NCBI GenBank assembly: GCA_030425195.1
Contig: JAUIAV010000017.1
Location: 39,718-103,717 of the forward strand
Source of the DNA: Gammaproteobacteria bacterium
Lineage (GTDB): Bacteria > Pseudomonadota > Gammaproteobacteria > Pseudomonadales > Azotimanducaceae
Reading direction: 5' to 3'
Length of the DNA stretch: 64,000 nucleotides
Shown here: piece after piece, positions 39,865-48,558 of the stretch
How positions within the stretch are numbered: the stretch's first letter is position 1
Layout: every line of letters starts with the position of its first letter
The notes under the pieces: generated by a model
What the model saw: only the letters and a program-made list of their open reading frames with translations
The model's database searches: none
What the model was told of the DNA's origin: nothing
Position numbers and translations under genes: made by a program

Positions 39865-40563
39865 TCAGGCTACCTCAAACCAGTCGATGGGTTCGAGACC
39901 GTGACTGACCAGATAGGCGTTGGCCTCCCGGAAGTGGTTGCAGCCGAAGAACCCGCGGTGTGCAGACAGCGGCGAGGGATGCGGCGCGCTCAGCACACAG
40001 TGTTTCTGCCGGTTCAGGTGCGCGCCTTTCTTCTGCGCATAGCTCCCCCACAGCAGGAAAACCAGGTGCTCCCGCTCCTCGTTCAACCTGGCCACGATGG
40101 CATCGGTGAACGTTTCCCAGCCCCGCCCCTGATGCGAGCCCGCTCTGCCCCGCTCCACGGAAAGTACCGCATTCAGAAGCAGCACGCCCTGCCGCGCCCA
40201 GGGCTCGAGGCAGCCGTGCGTTGTGTCGAAACGGCGCGTTTCCCCGGGATACTCAGCGGAGATTTCCTGAAAGATGTTCTTCAGCGACGGTGGTATGGGC
40301 ACGCCGGAGCGGACCGAGAAACAGAGGCCGTGCGCCTGGCCGGGCCCGTGATAGGGATCCTGACCGATGATGACGACTTTCACCGCGTCCAGCGGCGTGG
40401 CATCCAGGGCGGCGAACATCTCGCCGCCCGGCGGAAAGATCTTCTTGCCCGCCTGCTTCTCCGCGGTCAGAAAGCCGCGCAGCTGCTGCATGTAGGGTTG
40501 TTCGAACTCCTGGCGGAGCACGGCCTTCCAGGACGCCTCCAGTCTCAGCCGATCTTCAGCCAT
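39865..40563 (-). CDS. ung: Uracil-DNA glycosylase, family 1
   Basis: Ung removes uracil from DNA. The 232-residue protein contains the water-activating motif IIGQDPYHGPGQAHGLCFSV with the catalytic Asp and the uracil-gating Tyr. The minor-groove loop SAPHPSPLSAHRGFFGC carries the catalytic His. Length is typical. It overlaps the lysS stop by 8 bp; the lysS-ung link is not the common arrangement and probably reflects simple gene packing. Confidence 0.96.
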   Translation of the reverse strand: MAEDRLRLEASWKAVLRQEFEQPYMQQLRGFLTAEKQAGKKIFPPGGEMFAALDATPLDAVKVVIIGQDPYHGPGQAHGLCFSVRSGVPIPPSLKNIFQEISAEYPGETRRFDTTHGCLEPWARQGVLLLNAVLSVERGRAGSHQGRGWETFTDAIVARLNEEREHLVFLLWGSYAQKKGAHLNRQKHCVLSAPHPSPLSAHRGFFGCNHFREANAYLVSHGLEPIDWFEVA

Positions 40564-42067
40564 CGCCTCCGTCCGGGGCTGTGCCTGACTCGGGACGCAT
40601 CAGCGGAAAGAGAAGCACGTCGCGAATGGATGCTGCGTCGGCGAACAGCATGACCAGGCGGTCGATGCCCACACCTTCTCCCGCAGTGGGCGGCAGACCG
40701 TACTCGAGCGCCCGTATGTAGTCTTCGTCGTAACCCATGGCTTCCGCATCGCCCTGGGCTCTGGCCGCCACCTGGGCTCTGAACCGTTCCGCCTGATCCG
40801 CGGGATCGTTCAGCTCGGAGAAGCCGTTGGCGATTTCCCGGCCGCCGATGAACAGCTCGAACCGGTCCGTCACCAGCGGGTTGGCGTCGTTTCTGCGGGA
40901 CAGGGGCGAGATCTCCGTCGGGTACTGGGTGACGAAGGTCGGCTGAGTGAGGCGCTCCTCGACCTGAGCCTCGAATGCGGCGTTCAGCCGCTTACCCCAG
41001 CCCCAGTCCGCCTCCACCGGCACGTTGAGACGCTCGAGGAGCGCCGTCAGGGTGCCGGCATCATGCACGTCCTCGACGCTGAGATCGGTGAAGCGGGCGA
41101 CGGATTCCGCCATGGTCACGCGTTCGGCGGGCTGACTGAAATCGATCTCGACGCCCTGCCAGGAGACAGGCTGACCATCCGCCACCCGTGCCGCGATGTG
41201 TGTGAGCATCTTCTGGGTGAGTTCGATCAGATCCTCATAGTCGTGATAAGCCCAGTAGAACTCCAGCATCGTGAATTCGGGATTGTGCCGGGTGGACAAC
41301 CCTTCATTCCGGAAATTTCGGTTGATCTCGAAGACCCGCTCGAAGCCCCCCACCACCAGCCGCTTGAGGAACAGCTCCGGCGCCACCCGGAGATAGAGAT
41401 CCAGGTCGAGAGTGTTGTGATGCGTGATGAAAGGCCGGGCCGTCGCACCACCCGGAATCACGTGCATCATGGGCGTTTCCACTTCCATGAAGTCCTGTTC
41501 CAGAAAGAACTCCCGGATCGCAGCAACGATCCGGGAACGGATCCGGAACACGCGCCGGGACTCTTCGCTCATGATCAGGTCGAGATATCGCTGGCGGTAT
41601 TTGGTTTCCGTGTCCGTGAGCCCGTGGTACTTCTCGGGCAGCGGCTTGAGCGTCTTGTTGAGCAGCTCGATCCGGCTGGCGTGCACGGTCAGCTCACCCT
41701 TGTTGGTCCGCATGAGTGTGCCGCTCACGGCAACGATGTCACCGAGATCCCAGAGATCGTTGAACTGCTCGTATGCCGCCTCTCCGACATCGTCTTTTCT
41801 GATATAGCACTGAATCTGCCCGGTGACGTCCTGAAGCGTGATGAAGCTGGCTTTGCCCATGACCCGTCTGAGCATGACCCTGCCGCAGACCGCGGCCTCG
41901 ATGGCCTGAGACTCCAGCGTTTCCTTGTCTCTGCCTTCGGCGAGCTCATGCAGTTCGCGCGCGTGGGCACCACGACGGAAAGCATTGGGGTAGACGCCGC
42001 CCGTGGTCTGAAGCCATCTTCCGGCCTTCTCCCGGCGATTGGCGATGATGTCGTTCTCGTCCGTCAT
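40556..42067 (-). CDS. lysS: Lysyl-tRNA synthetase, class II
   Basis: LysS charges tRNA-Lys. It has an N-terminal OB-fold anticodon-binding domain (VCGRVMLRRVMGKASFITLQDV). The class II motifs follow: motif 1 FLEQDFMEVETPMMHVIPGG, motif 2 FEINRNFRNEGLSTRHNPEFT, and motif 3 GEGVGIDRLVMLFAD. The ATG at 42067 (MTDENDIIANRREKA, 503 residues) has AGG 7 nt upstream; an ATG at 42085 would add six residues without a ribosome-binding site. It follows prfB, the prfB-lysS pairing seen across gammaproteobacteria. Confidence 0.95.
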   Translation of the reverse strand: MTDENDIIANRREKAGRWLQTTGGVYPNAFRRGAHARELHELAEGRDKETLESQAIEAAVCGRVMLRRVMGKASFITLQDVTGQIQCYIRKDDVGEAAYEQFNDLWDLGDIVAVSGTLMRTNKGELTVHASRIELLNKTLKPLPEKYHGLTDTETKYRQRYLDLIMSEESRRVFRIRSRIVAAIREFFLEQDFMEVETPMMHVIPGGATARPFITHHNTLDLDLYLRVAPELFLKRLVVGGFERVFEINRNFRNEGLSTRHNPEFTMLEFYWAYHDYEDLIELTQKMLTHIAARVADGQPVSWQGVEIDFSQPAERVTMAESVARFTDLSVEDVHDAGTLTALLERLNVPVEADWGWGKRLNAAFEAQVEERLTQPTFVTQYPTEISPLSRRNDANPLVTDRFELFIGGREIANGFSELNDPADQAERFRAQVAARAQGDAEAMGYDEDYIRALEYGLPPTAGEGVGIDRLVMLFADAASIRDVLLFPLMRPESGTAPDGGDG

Positions 42068-42107
42068 GTTCTGCCTGTCATGCATTTACCATTCGCGTGG
42101 AGGTCGC

Positions 42108-43206
42108 CTAGAGTCCTGCCTTGAGGCTCGCCTCTATGAGGTCGTCGATGTCTCCGTCGAGCACATTGTTCGGGTCCGTGCGCTCCACCTGGGTGCGCAG
42201 ATCCTTGACCCGTGACTGATCGAGCACGTAGCTGCGGATCTGACTCCCCCAGCCGATGTCCGCCTTGTTGTCTTCGATGACCTGCTGTTCCGCCCGCCGT
42301 TTCAGCATCTCGAGCTCATATAGCTTGGCTCTCAGCTGCTTGTATGCCTTGTCCTTGTTCTGATGCTGCGAGCGCTCGCTCTGACACTGCACCACGGTGT
42401 TGGTCGGCAGGTGCGTGAGGCGCACGGCCGAATCGGTCCGGTTGACGTGCTGACCGCCCGCGCCGCTGGCACGGTAGGTGTCGACCCGAACGTCCGCCGG
42501 ATTGATGTCGATTTCGATGTCGTCCTCGATCTCCGGCGACACGAAAACGGAGGCGAAGGAGGTGTGGCGGCGGTTACCGGAATCGAAAGGGGACTTTCTG
42601 ACAAGTCGATGCACACCTGTTTCCGTGCGCAGCCAGCCGAACGCGTGGTCACCGCTGATCTGAACCATGGCGCTTTTGATGCCGGCAACGTCGCCGGGCG
42701 AGACCTCGGTGATCTCGGCCTGGAAACCCCGCTTCTCGGCCCAGCGGAGATACATCCGCAGGAGCATCTCCGCCCAGTCCTGCGCTTCCGTGCCACCGGA
42801 GCCCGCCTGAATCTCCAGGAACGCATTCAGAGGGTCCATCTCCCCCTGAAACATGCGCCGGAACTCCAGCCGGGCCAGATCCTTCTCCAGACCGCTCAGA
42901 TCGCTGGCGATCTCGTCCAGCGCGCCGGCATCATCCTCTTCCGCCGCCATCTCCGCGAGCTCCGAAAGATCGTCGAGATTCTCGGAGAGCGTCCGGAGGA
43001 CTCCGACGATGGCGTCGAGCTGCGCGCGCTCGCGATTCAGAGCCTGGGCTTTCTCCTGATCGTCCCAGACATCCGGATCCGCCAGCTCGAGATCGACCTC
43101 TTCCAGCCGGTGTTCTCTGTTTTCGAAGTCAAAGATACCCCCTGAGCGCCACGTCGCGCGCACTGAGGTCTTTGATCTGGTCCCGAATGGAGGTTATTTC
43201 AGCCAT
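42108..43206 (-). CDS. prfB: Peptide chain release factor 2, made by programmed +1 frameshift
   Basis: RF2 terminates translation at UGA and UAA. The true start is ATG at 43204-43206: [19 protein letters not shown] and 25 codons in all precede an in-frame UGA (43129-43131). A +1 shift there joins [16 protein letters not shown] and gives a 365-residue protein, the same length as E. coli RF2. The stop-recognition SPF motif ([12 protein letters not shown]) and catalytic GGQ motif ([15 protein letters not shown]) are present. The frameshift senses RF2 level, so expression is autoregulated. recJ lies upstream and lysS downstream. Confidence 0.97.
43128..43143 (-). promoter_or_regulatory. prfB programmed +1 frameshift site
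   Basis: The minus strand reads AGGGGGTATCTTTGAC: an internal Shine-Dalgarno-like AGGGGG (43138-43143), the slippery CTT codon and the UGA stop followed by C. This is identical to the E. coli prfB recoding signal. UGA-C is a weak termination context, as required for slippage when RF2 is scarce. Confidence 0.96.
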
Positions 43207-43244
43207 GGAAGTCCGAAACTCAAAAGCGCGCCAGTGTATGCAAC

Positions 43245-44975
43245 TTACGCCAGTGGCGCCAGATGCTCGACCATCAGCTGCAGGGTGACGCGGTCACGGT
43301 ACTCGTTGGCATCCAGGCGATACGCGGCCAGCACCTGACGCGTACCCGCCAGTGGCGGCTGCCGGAAGGCAATCGCATCGAACAGACGGCTCTCCTTCTT
43401 CAGCACCAGCTTGAGATGCCGTTCTCCGACCACGCGCTGGCTGACGAGTTCGAACTCGTCGTGGAAGACCGGTTCCGGGAACTGCTGCCCCCAGGGTCCG
43501 GCCTCGGCCAGCTGCAGCGCCATCTCCAGCGTCATCTCTCCTGCAGACAGAGACCCATCGGATTCCAGCACCGGCGACAGGGCTTCCTCCGGCAGATGCT
43601 CCGCTACCGCGGCATCGAACACCTTCTCGAATCGGGGATAGTGGACGCGTTTGATGGACAGTCCCGCCGCCATGGCATGTCCGCCGAAACGCACGATGAG
43701 CCCCGGATACCGGCTGGCCACCTGATCGAGCACGTCGCGGATGTGCAGGCCCGGCAGAGAACGCGCCGAGCCTTTGAGCTCATCCGGTGCCGCATCTCCC
43801 GCCTCGGCGAAAGCAATGACGGGGCGGTGAATGCGGTCCTTCAGACGCCCGGCGACAATGCCCACCACCCCCTGATGCCAGGCAGGATCGTAGACGGTGA
43901 CGCCGAAACGCCCTTCCACCGACTGATCGTGGGTGCCAACGATGAGCTCCGCATCCTGCACCATTTCCTGCTCCAGGGCCCGGCGTGTCTGATTGAGCTC
44001 GTCCAGCGCGGTAGCGAGCTCTCTCGCCTGGTGCAGGTCGCCTGCAAGCAGACACTGGATGCCCAGGCTCATGTCATCCAGCCGACCGGCCGCGTTCAAC
44101 CTGGGCCCGATGGCGAATCCCAGATCCTGGGCGTTGAGCTTCTCAGGCCGGCGCCCGGCGATCTCGCACAGCGCACGGATACCCGGCCGGCCGCGACCGG
44201 CCCGGATCCGCCGGATACCCTGAGTCACCATCACCCGGTTGTTCCGATCGAGCGGCACCACGTCCGCCACGGTCCCCACGGCCACCAGGTCCAGCCAGTC
44301 CGCGAGATTCGGCATCGGCCGGCCCTCGAACCAGCCTGATTCCCGAAGTCTTCCCCGCACCGCTCCGAGCACGTAATAGATCACGCCGACACCGGCCATC
44401 GCCGCACTTTCGAACTGACTGCCCTGAAGCGTGGGATTGACCAGGGCGAAAGCGGCCGGAAGAACCTGTCCGGGGAGATGATGGTCGGTGACAATCACGT
44501 CCACGCCCGCCCGGTTTGCCCGCTCCACGCCTTCAACACTCGAAGTACCGTTGTCCACGGTCACGATCACGGCCGGGTCCTCGGCCAGCGCCATCTCCAC
44601 GATCTCAGGAGACAGGCCATAGCCGAATTCAAACCGGTTCGGAACCAGAAAACTCACCCGCGGAGCACCCATGGCTTCGAGCAGTGAGACGGCCAGGGCC
44701 ACAGAAGTCGCCCCGTCCGCGTCGAAATCGCCGACGATGAGGATCCGTTCGCCGTCCCGGACGGCGCTGGCCAGACGCTCGGCCGCTCTGTCCACGTCCG
44801 GCAGGGCCTGCGGCCGGGCCAGAGCAGACAGCTCGCGGTCGAGCTCGCGGGCGCTGGTCAGCCCGCGGCTGAGGTAGATGCGCTCGAGCAGAGGTGGGAG
44901 ATCCGCCGGTGCATCGGTCAGGCGCCGGTCGGGTACTTTGCGGCTGACGATCTTCAATGGCCCGCCGTCAGGCAT
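43245..44975 (-). CDS. recJ: Single-stranded-DNA-specific exonuclease RecJ
   Basis: RecJ degrades single-stranded DNA 5' to 3' in recombination and mismatch repair. The 576-residue protein has the DHH-family metal motifs IVGDFDADGATS, VTVDNGTSS, VIVTDHHLPG and GPRLNAAGRLDDM, then the DHHA1 motif RFGGHAMAAGLSI and the OB domain at the C-terminus. Its start overlaps the hom stop by 8 bp. thrC, which separates hom and recJ in Pseudomonas, is absent here. Confidence 0.95.
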   Translation of the reverse strand: MPDGGPLKIVSRKVPDRRLTDAPADLPPLLERIYLSRGLTSARELDRELSALARPQALPDVDRAAERLASAVRDGERILIVGDFDADGATSVALAVSLLEAMGAPRVSFLVPNRFEFGYGLSPEIVEMALAEDPAVIVTVDNGTSSVEGVERANRAGVDVIVTDHHLPGQVLPAAFALVNPTLQGSQFESAAMAGVGVIYYVLGAVRGRLRESGWFEGRPMPNLADWLDLVAVGTVADVVPLDRNNRVMVTQGIRRIRAGRGRPGIRALCEIAGRRPEKLNAQDLGFAIGPRLNAAGRLDDMSLGIQCLLAGDLHQARELATALDELNQTRRALEQEMVQDAELIVGTHDQSVEGRFGVTVYDPAWHQGVVGIVAGRLKDRIHRPVIAFAEAGDAAPDELKGSARSLPGLHIRDVLDQVASRYPGLIVRFGGHAMAAGLSIKRVHYPRFEKVFDAAVAEHLPEEALSPVLESDGSLSAGEMTLEMALQLAEAGPWGQQFPEPVFHDEFELVSQRVVGERHLKLVLKKESRLFDAIAFRQPPLAGTRQVLAAYRLDANEYRDRVTLQLMVEHLAPLA

Positions 44976-46326
44976 CGCTCAGATGTTCCACCCGCATGCG
45001 CCGGATCCCGCCCACCACCTCCGGCAGCTTCTGCACCGCATCCAGCGCCCGGATCATCACGGACTCGCGCACGGGTTGCGTCAGAATGACGATGGGCACC
45101 CAGGCCTCGCTGGTCTCCATGTGAATGGCCTGTTCCTTCTGAATCGCGGCCTCTATGGAGATGTCGTGCTCACTCAGAATGGTCGCCAGCCTGGCGAACA
45201 CACCCGGTTTGTCGAGGGAAGGAATCCTGAGATAGAAGCCGGTGACCACCTCTTCGATACCCTGCAGGCGCACCTCGTTCGCCGCCAGCATCTCGGGAAC
45301 GTCGGGCCGGTGTCCGCGGGCGATATCGATCAGATCCGCCACGATCGACGACGCGGTGGGCAGCGCCCCGGCACCCGCACCATAGTAGAGGGTGTCACCG
45401 GCCGCATTGCCGTTCACAAGTACCGCGTTCATGACCCCGTTGACGCTGGCCAGCAGCTGCGTCTCCGGGATCAGCGTGGGGTGAACGCGCATCTGCACGC
45501 CTTCGTCCGTTCTCCGGGCGATGCCCAGGTGCTTGATCCTGTAGCCGAGCTGGCGCGCGTATTCGATGTCCTCCACGGTCACCTCGGAGATGCCTTCCGT
45601 GTAGACGTCCTCGAACCGGCAACCGATCCTGAAAGCCAGGGCGGAGAGTACGGTCAGCTTGTGTGCCGCATCGATCCCCTCCACGTCGAACGTCGGATCC
45701 GCCTCCGCATAGCCGAGCGCCTGAGCGTCGGCCAGGGCCGCTTCGAAGGTCTCACCCCGCTCCGCCATGGCGGTCAGGATGTAGTTCGAGGTGCCGTTGA
45801 TGATCCCCGCCAGCCAGCGGATGTCGTTGCCGGCCAGGGAACGGGTTACAGCCTCGATGATGGGGATGCCGCCGGCAACGGCCGCCTCGAACGCGAGCAC
45901 GCCGCCCCGCTGCCTGGCGAGCGCGAACAGCTCGTCACCGTTCGAGGCCAGAATGGCCTTGTTGGCGGTCACTACCGCCCGACCGCTCTCGAGGGTGCTG
46001 CGAACCAGATCCAGGGCGGTGGTTTCCCCGCCGATCAGCTCCACCACCACATCCAGGCTCGAATCGCCGGTCACACTGGTCAGATCGGTGGAAAACTCCG
46101 CGCCCAGCAGGTCTACGCCCGGCTTGGCGCTCCGGCTGGCCACGCGGACCACTTCGATGCCCCGACCGGCCCGCGTCCGGATGCCTTCGCCGTTTCCGCC
46201 GAGCAGTTCGAGCACCCCCTGGGCCACGGTGCCCAGGCCGCAGATGCCGATGCGCAGCGGACGGGCATCCGTTGACGATGTCTGATCAGGAACTGAAGGA
46301 GAAGAAACAGCCAAAACGCCTCCCAT
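44968..46326 (-). CDS. hom: Homoserine dehydrogenase, monofunctional
   Basis: Hom reduces aspartate semialdehyde to homoserine for threonine and methionine. The 452-residue protein begins with an NAD(P)-binding motif (RIGICGLGTVAQGVLELL). It has the conserved catalytic segment FEAAVAGGIPIIEAV, INGTSNYILT and the YAEADPTFDVEGIDAAHKL motif. A C-terminal ACT domain (DKPGVFARLATILSEHDISIEA) should allow feedback by threonine. The start has GGGAG 6 nt upstream, and the N-terminus carries about 20 extra residues before the fold. No aspartokinase fusion is present. Confidence 0.95.
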   Translation of the reverse strand: MGGVLAVSSPSVPDQTSSTDARPLRIGICGLGTVAQGVLELLGGNGEGIRTRAGRGIEVVRVASRSAKPGVDLLGAEFSTDLTSVTGDSSLDVVVELIGGETTALDLVRSTLESGRAVVTANKAILASNGDELFALARQRGGVLAFEAAVAGGIPIIEAVTRSLAGNDIRWLAGIINGTSNYILTAMAERGETFEAALADAQALGYAEADPTFDVEGIDAAHKLTVLSALAFRIGCRFEDVYTEGISEVTVEDIEYARQLGYRIKHLGIARRTDEGVQMRVHPTLIPETQLLASVNGVMNAVLVNGNAAGDTLYYGAGAGALPTASSIVADLIDIARGHRPDVPEMLAANEVRLQGIEEVVTGFYLRIPSLDKPGVFARLATILSEHDISIEAAIQKEQAIHMETSEAWVPIVILTQPVRESVMIRALDAVQKLPEVVGGIRRMRVEHLSDA

Positions 46327-46415
46327 GCCTGGCTCCCATTCGAGCCGAGGAGGCGCATTCTAAGGAACCTCTGACGAATTTTCGATCGCCCGCGCCGTTC
46401 GGCGGGCTTGCGGCG

Positions 46416-47159
46416 TCAGATGCCTATGGCCTGCGCCAGCTGATCAGCGGGCATGTAACCGGGCAGCAACCGGCCGTCCTCGAGGACGATGGCCGGGGTA
46501 CCGGAGACCCCTACTTCGTGACCCAGCTCATACTGGTCTGCTACCGGATTCTTGCAGTCGGACTCGGGAATCTCCTCACCCGCCTTCAGCGCCGTGATGG
46601 CGCCGTTGCGATCATCCGAGCACCAGGCCGAGACGATCTTCTGATAGGAAGGGGAACCGATACCGGCGCGTGGGTAGGCGAGATACCGGACTTCCACACC
46701 CATCTCATTGAGCTCGGGCACTTCCTGATGAAGCTTCCGGCAGTAGCCGCAGTCCACGTCCGTAAAGACGCTGATGACGGCTTTGCGCTCGCCGCCGGCC
46801 GGGAACACCACCATGTCGGCCGTATTCACCGAGGCCATCAGGGCCTGACGCTTCTCCACACGGCCGAGCTCAGCCAGATTGACCAGATCCGTCTCTCCCA
46901 GTTCATAGAGATCGCCGGCAAACAGATAGCGGCCGTCTTCCGTGCCGTAGAACACCGTGCCACCGGCAAGCTCCAGCTGATAGATGCCCGGCAGCGGCGA
47001 CGGGGTCACCCGCTCGATGGGAATCTCCGGACGCAGGGATTTGAGCTTCGCAACCAGGGCATCACCCCCGTCTGCGGCGGCAGCGCCTGCCGGAATGAGC
47101 AGGCCCGGGAGCAGCACGGCCGCGAGTGCCAGCGCGCGTATGGAGTTGATCACGTTCAT
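46416..47159 (-). CDS. dsbC: Periplasmic thiol:disulfide isomerase DsbC
   Basis: DsbC corrects wrong disulfides in the periplasm as a V-shaped dimer kept reduced by DsbD. From the ATG at 47159 the precursor is 247 residues with a signal peptide (ALALAAVLLPGLLIPAGAAA). It has an N-terminal dimerisation domain and the catalytic CGYC in FTDVDCGYCRKLH, with the cis-Pro loop GVSGTPAIV. A further Cys pair (SAWCSDD and ESDCKN) matches the structural disulfide. A longer frame upstream is unlikely because AAAGGA precedes this ATG. xerD lies upstream, hom downstream, as in Pseudomonas. Confidence 0.94.
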   Translation of the reverse strand: MNVINSIRALALAAVLLPGLLIPAGAAAADGGDALVAKLKSLRPEIPIERVTPSPLPGIYQLELAGGTVFYGTEDGRYLFAGDLYELGETDLVNLAELGRVEKRQALMASVNTADMVVFPAGGERKAVISVFTDVDCGYCRKLHQEVPELNEMGVEVRYLAYPRAGIGSPSYQKIVSAWCSDDRNGAITALKAGEEIPESDCKNPVADQYELGHEVGVSGTPAIVLEDGRLLPGYMPADQLAQAIGI

Positions 47160-47243
47160 CCTGATTTCCTTTCTCGGCGCCCATTCGACCACACCCGGCC
47201 TGACTCGTTCATGAACCAGGTCGACTTTCGCTGACAAGCCGGG

Positions 47244-48158
47244 TCAACCGCGCGGATGGTGGTGACTGTGCAGATCCTTCAGCCGCGCCTGGGCGACGTG
47301 AGTATAGATCTGCGTGGTGGTCAAGTCTGCATGACCCAGCATCATCTGTACGGCTCTGAGATCCGCGCCATGATTGAGCAAGTGAGTTGCAAATGCATGA
47401 CGCAGGGTATGCGGAGAGATCGACCGGTGGATGCCCGCCAACTGCGCGTAGCGCTTGATGGCATGCCAGAACGTCTGCCGGGTCATGGCCCGGGCCCGGG
47501 AACTCGGAAAGAGCGCATCCGTCACCCGACCCGCCAGCAGCTCGGAACGGCCGTGGGCCACGAAGTCGACCAGTGCCTGCTGAGCCTCCATGCCCATGGG
47601 AACCAGCCGTTCCTTACCACCCTTGCCGACGACGCGCACCACACCCTGTTGCAGGTTCACGGCCGATGAGGTGAGCGAAACCAGCTCCGAAATCCGCAAT
47701 CCCGAGGCGTAGAGCAGCTCCAGCATCGCCCGGTCCCGCAGCCCGAGCGGAGTCTCGGTATCGGGCGCCGCCAGCAGCCGCTCGATCTCCGCCTCGGACA
47801 GGGTGCCCGGAAGACTGCGCCCGAGCTTGGGTGCTTCGAGGTGCGACGCGGGATCGGCCGACAGCCGGCCCACAGCGGCCAGGTGCCGGTAAAAGCCTTT
47901 GATACAGGAAATCCACCGCGCCGAGGAGCGCGCCTTGTACCCGGCCTCGAAGCGCTCCGCCACGATGGCCTGCAGATCCGCCTGAGACGCATCGCCCAGA
48001 GACACGCCACGGCGGCCCAGTGCCCGGGCGAGCTGCGCGAGGTCACGCCGGTAAGCGGCCAGCGTATTCTCCGAGAGCCCCCGCTCCAGCCAGATCGCAT
48101 CGAGATACTCGCCGATGAGCGGATCCTCGGAGCGCGACCGGCCTTCAGATCGTTGCAT
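47244..48158 (-). CDS. xerD: Site-specific tyrosine recombinase XerD
   Basis: XerD works with XerC at dif to resolve chromosome dimers under FtsK control. From the ATG at 48158 (MQRSEGRSRSEDPLIGEYL) the product is 304 residues. The catalytic set is visible: Arg in YASGLRISELVSL, Lys in GKGGKERLVPM, His and Arg in SPHTLRHAFATHLL, His in MMLGHADL and the nucleophile Tyr in TTQIYTHV. The core-binding domain is N-terminal. Nearness to dsbC, rplS and trmD supports XerD over an integron or phage integrase. Confidence 0.95.
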   Translation of the reverse strand: MQRSEGRSRSEDPLIGEYLDAIWLERGLSENTLAAYRRDLAQLARALGRRGVSLGDASQADLQAIVAERFEAGYKARSSARWISCIKGFYRHLAAVGRLSADPASHLEAPKLGRSLPGTLSEAEIERLLAAPDTETPLGLRDRAMLELLYASGLRISELVSLTSSAVNLQQGVVRVVGKGGKERLVPMGMEAQQALVDFVAHGRSELLAGRVTDALFPSSRARAMTRQTFWHAIKRYAQLAGIHRSISPHTLRHAFATHLLNHGADLRAVQMMLGHADLTTTQIYTHVAQARLKDLHSHHHPRG

Positions 48159-48241
48159 CAGGCACCACGCATTTGACGATGAGCGGCACCCGAAGGACCC
48201 GACCGGTACCGCGAATGTTAGAAACTGACCCGATTGGTCGC

Positions 48242-48259
48242 ATGTAATCCCGATGTAAC
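48242..48259 (+). promoter_or_regulatory. Tandem ATGTAA repeat upstream of the sigma-54 promoter
   Basis: ATGTAATCCCG is followed by ATGTAACCGGG, giving two direct copies of ATGTAA with a 12-bp period at 48242 and 48254. They lie roughly 90-105 bp before the predicted sigma-54 transcription start, where enhancer-binding activators usually bind. The intervening 48289-48318 stretch is AT-rich and could bend. Nothing identifies the activator. Confidence 0.25.
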
Positions 48260-48319
48260 CGGGCCCGGGAAAGACAGGCAACCCTTTGTTTTATATGGAA
48301 AATATCGAACATCTAAAAG

Positions 48320-48336
48320 TTGGCACGGGGTCTGCA
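48320..48336 (+). promoter_or_regulatory. Sigma-54 (RpoN) promoter
   Basis: TTGGCACGGGGTCTGCA carries the invariant GG (48322-48323) and GC (48334-48335) exactly one -24/-12 spacing apart. It matches the consensus TGGCACG-N4-TTGC at all but one position. Transcription should start at about 48347 on the plus strand. It points away from xerD and towards the 3' end of rplS, so it serves neither neighbouring gene. Confidence 0.75.
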
Positions 48337-48453
48337 TTAGTACGCGTGCCGACCGGTGAAAGAGCGCAGGCATCGCCTGCACCAGCTGTCCCCCTGGTCT
48401 TCCGCCTTCGGCATGATACGCGGTTTCGTCTCTCTGCCGAGTATCGAACTGGA

Positions 48454-48510
48454 CCAGCTTACTAGGTGACTCTCTCTCCCTCCTTGGTCCCAATAAGCCT
48501 AGTAAGCTGG
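48454..48510 (+). repeat. 13-bp perfect inverted repeat with anti-Shine-Dalgarno loop
   Basis: Arms CCAGCTTACTAGG (48454-48466) and CCTAGTAAGCTGG (48498-48510) are perfectly complementary and enclose a 31-nt loop. The loop holds a run of TC repeats leading into CCCTCCTTGG. Its CCTCCTT (48479-48485) equals the anti-Shine-Dalgarno core of 16S rRNA and would pair with AAGGAGG in ribosome-binding sites. Confidence 0.8.
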
Positions 48511-48558
48511 TTTCTCTTTCTCCCGCACACCGCGACATTTTCGAATCCCGGATACAGA

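Noticed and set aside
44968..46326. Hom as an aspartokinase-homoserine dehydrogenase fusion
   Set aside because: The protein starts with the dehydrogenase NAD-binding fold and has only one C-terminal ACT domain; no kinase domain is present.
46416..47237. Longer dsbC frame starting at TTG 47237
   Set aside because: It places 26 charged residues before a good signal peptide; ATG 47159 has a ribosome-binding site and the expected N-terminus.
47244..48158. Tyrosine recombinase as a phage or integron integrase
   Set aside because: Length, catalytic motifs and the xerD-dsbC-hom neighbourhood match chromosomal XerD; no attachment-site repeats or phage genes are nearby.
48346..48465. A 39-codon GTG frame (MPTGERAQASPAP...) starting at the predicted sigma-54 transcription start
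   Set aside because: Frames of this length are common by chance in GC-rich DNA; it has no ribosome-binding site, no recognisable similarity and ends inside the left arm of the hairpin. Conservation analysis could revive it as a leaderless peptide.
48218..48538. A 106-residue minus-strand open frame across the xerD-rplS gap
   Set aside because: It runs antisense to the predicted promoter, hairpin and terminator, has no plausible start signal, and its composition is that of a shadow frame.
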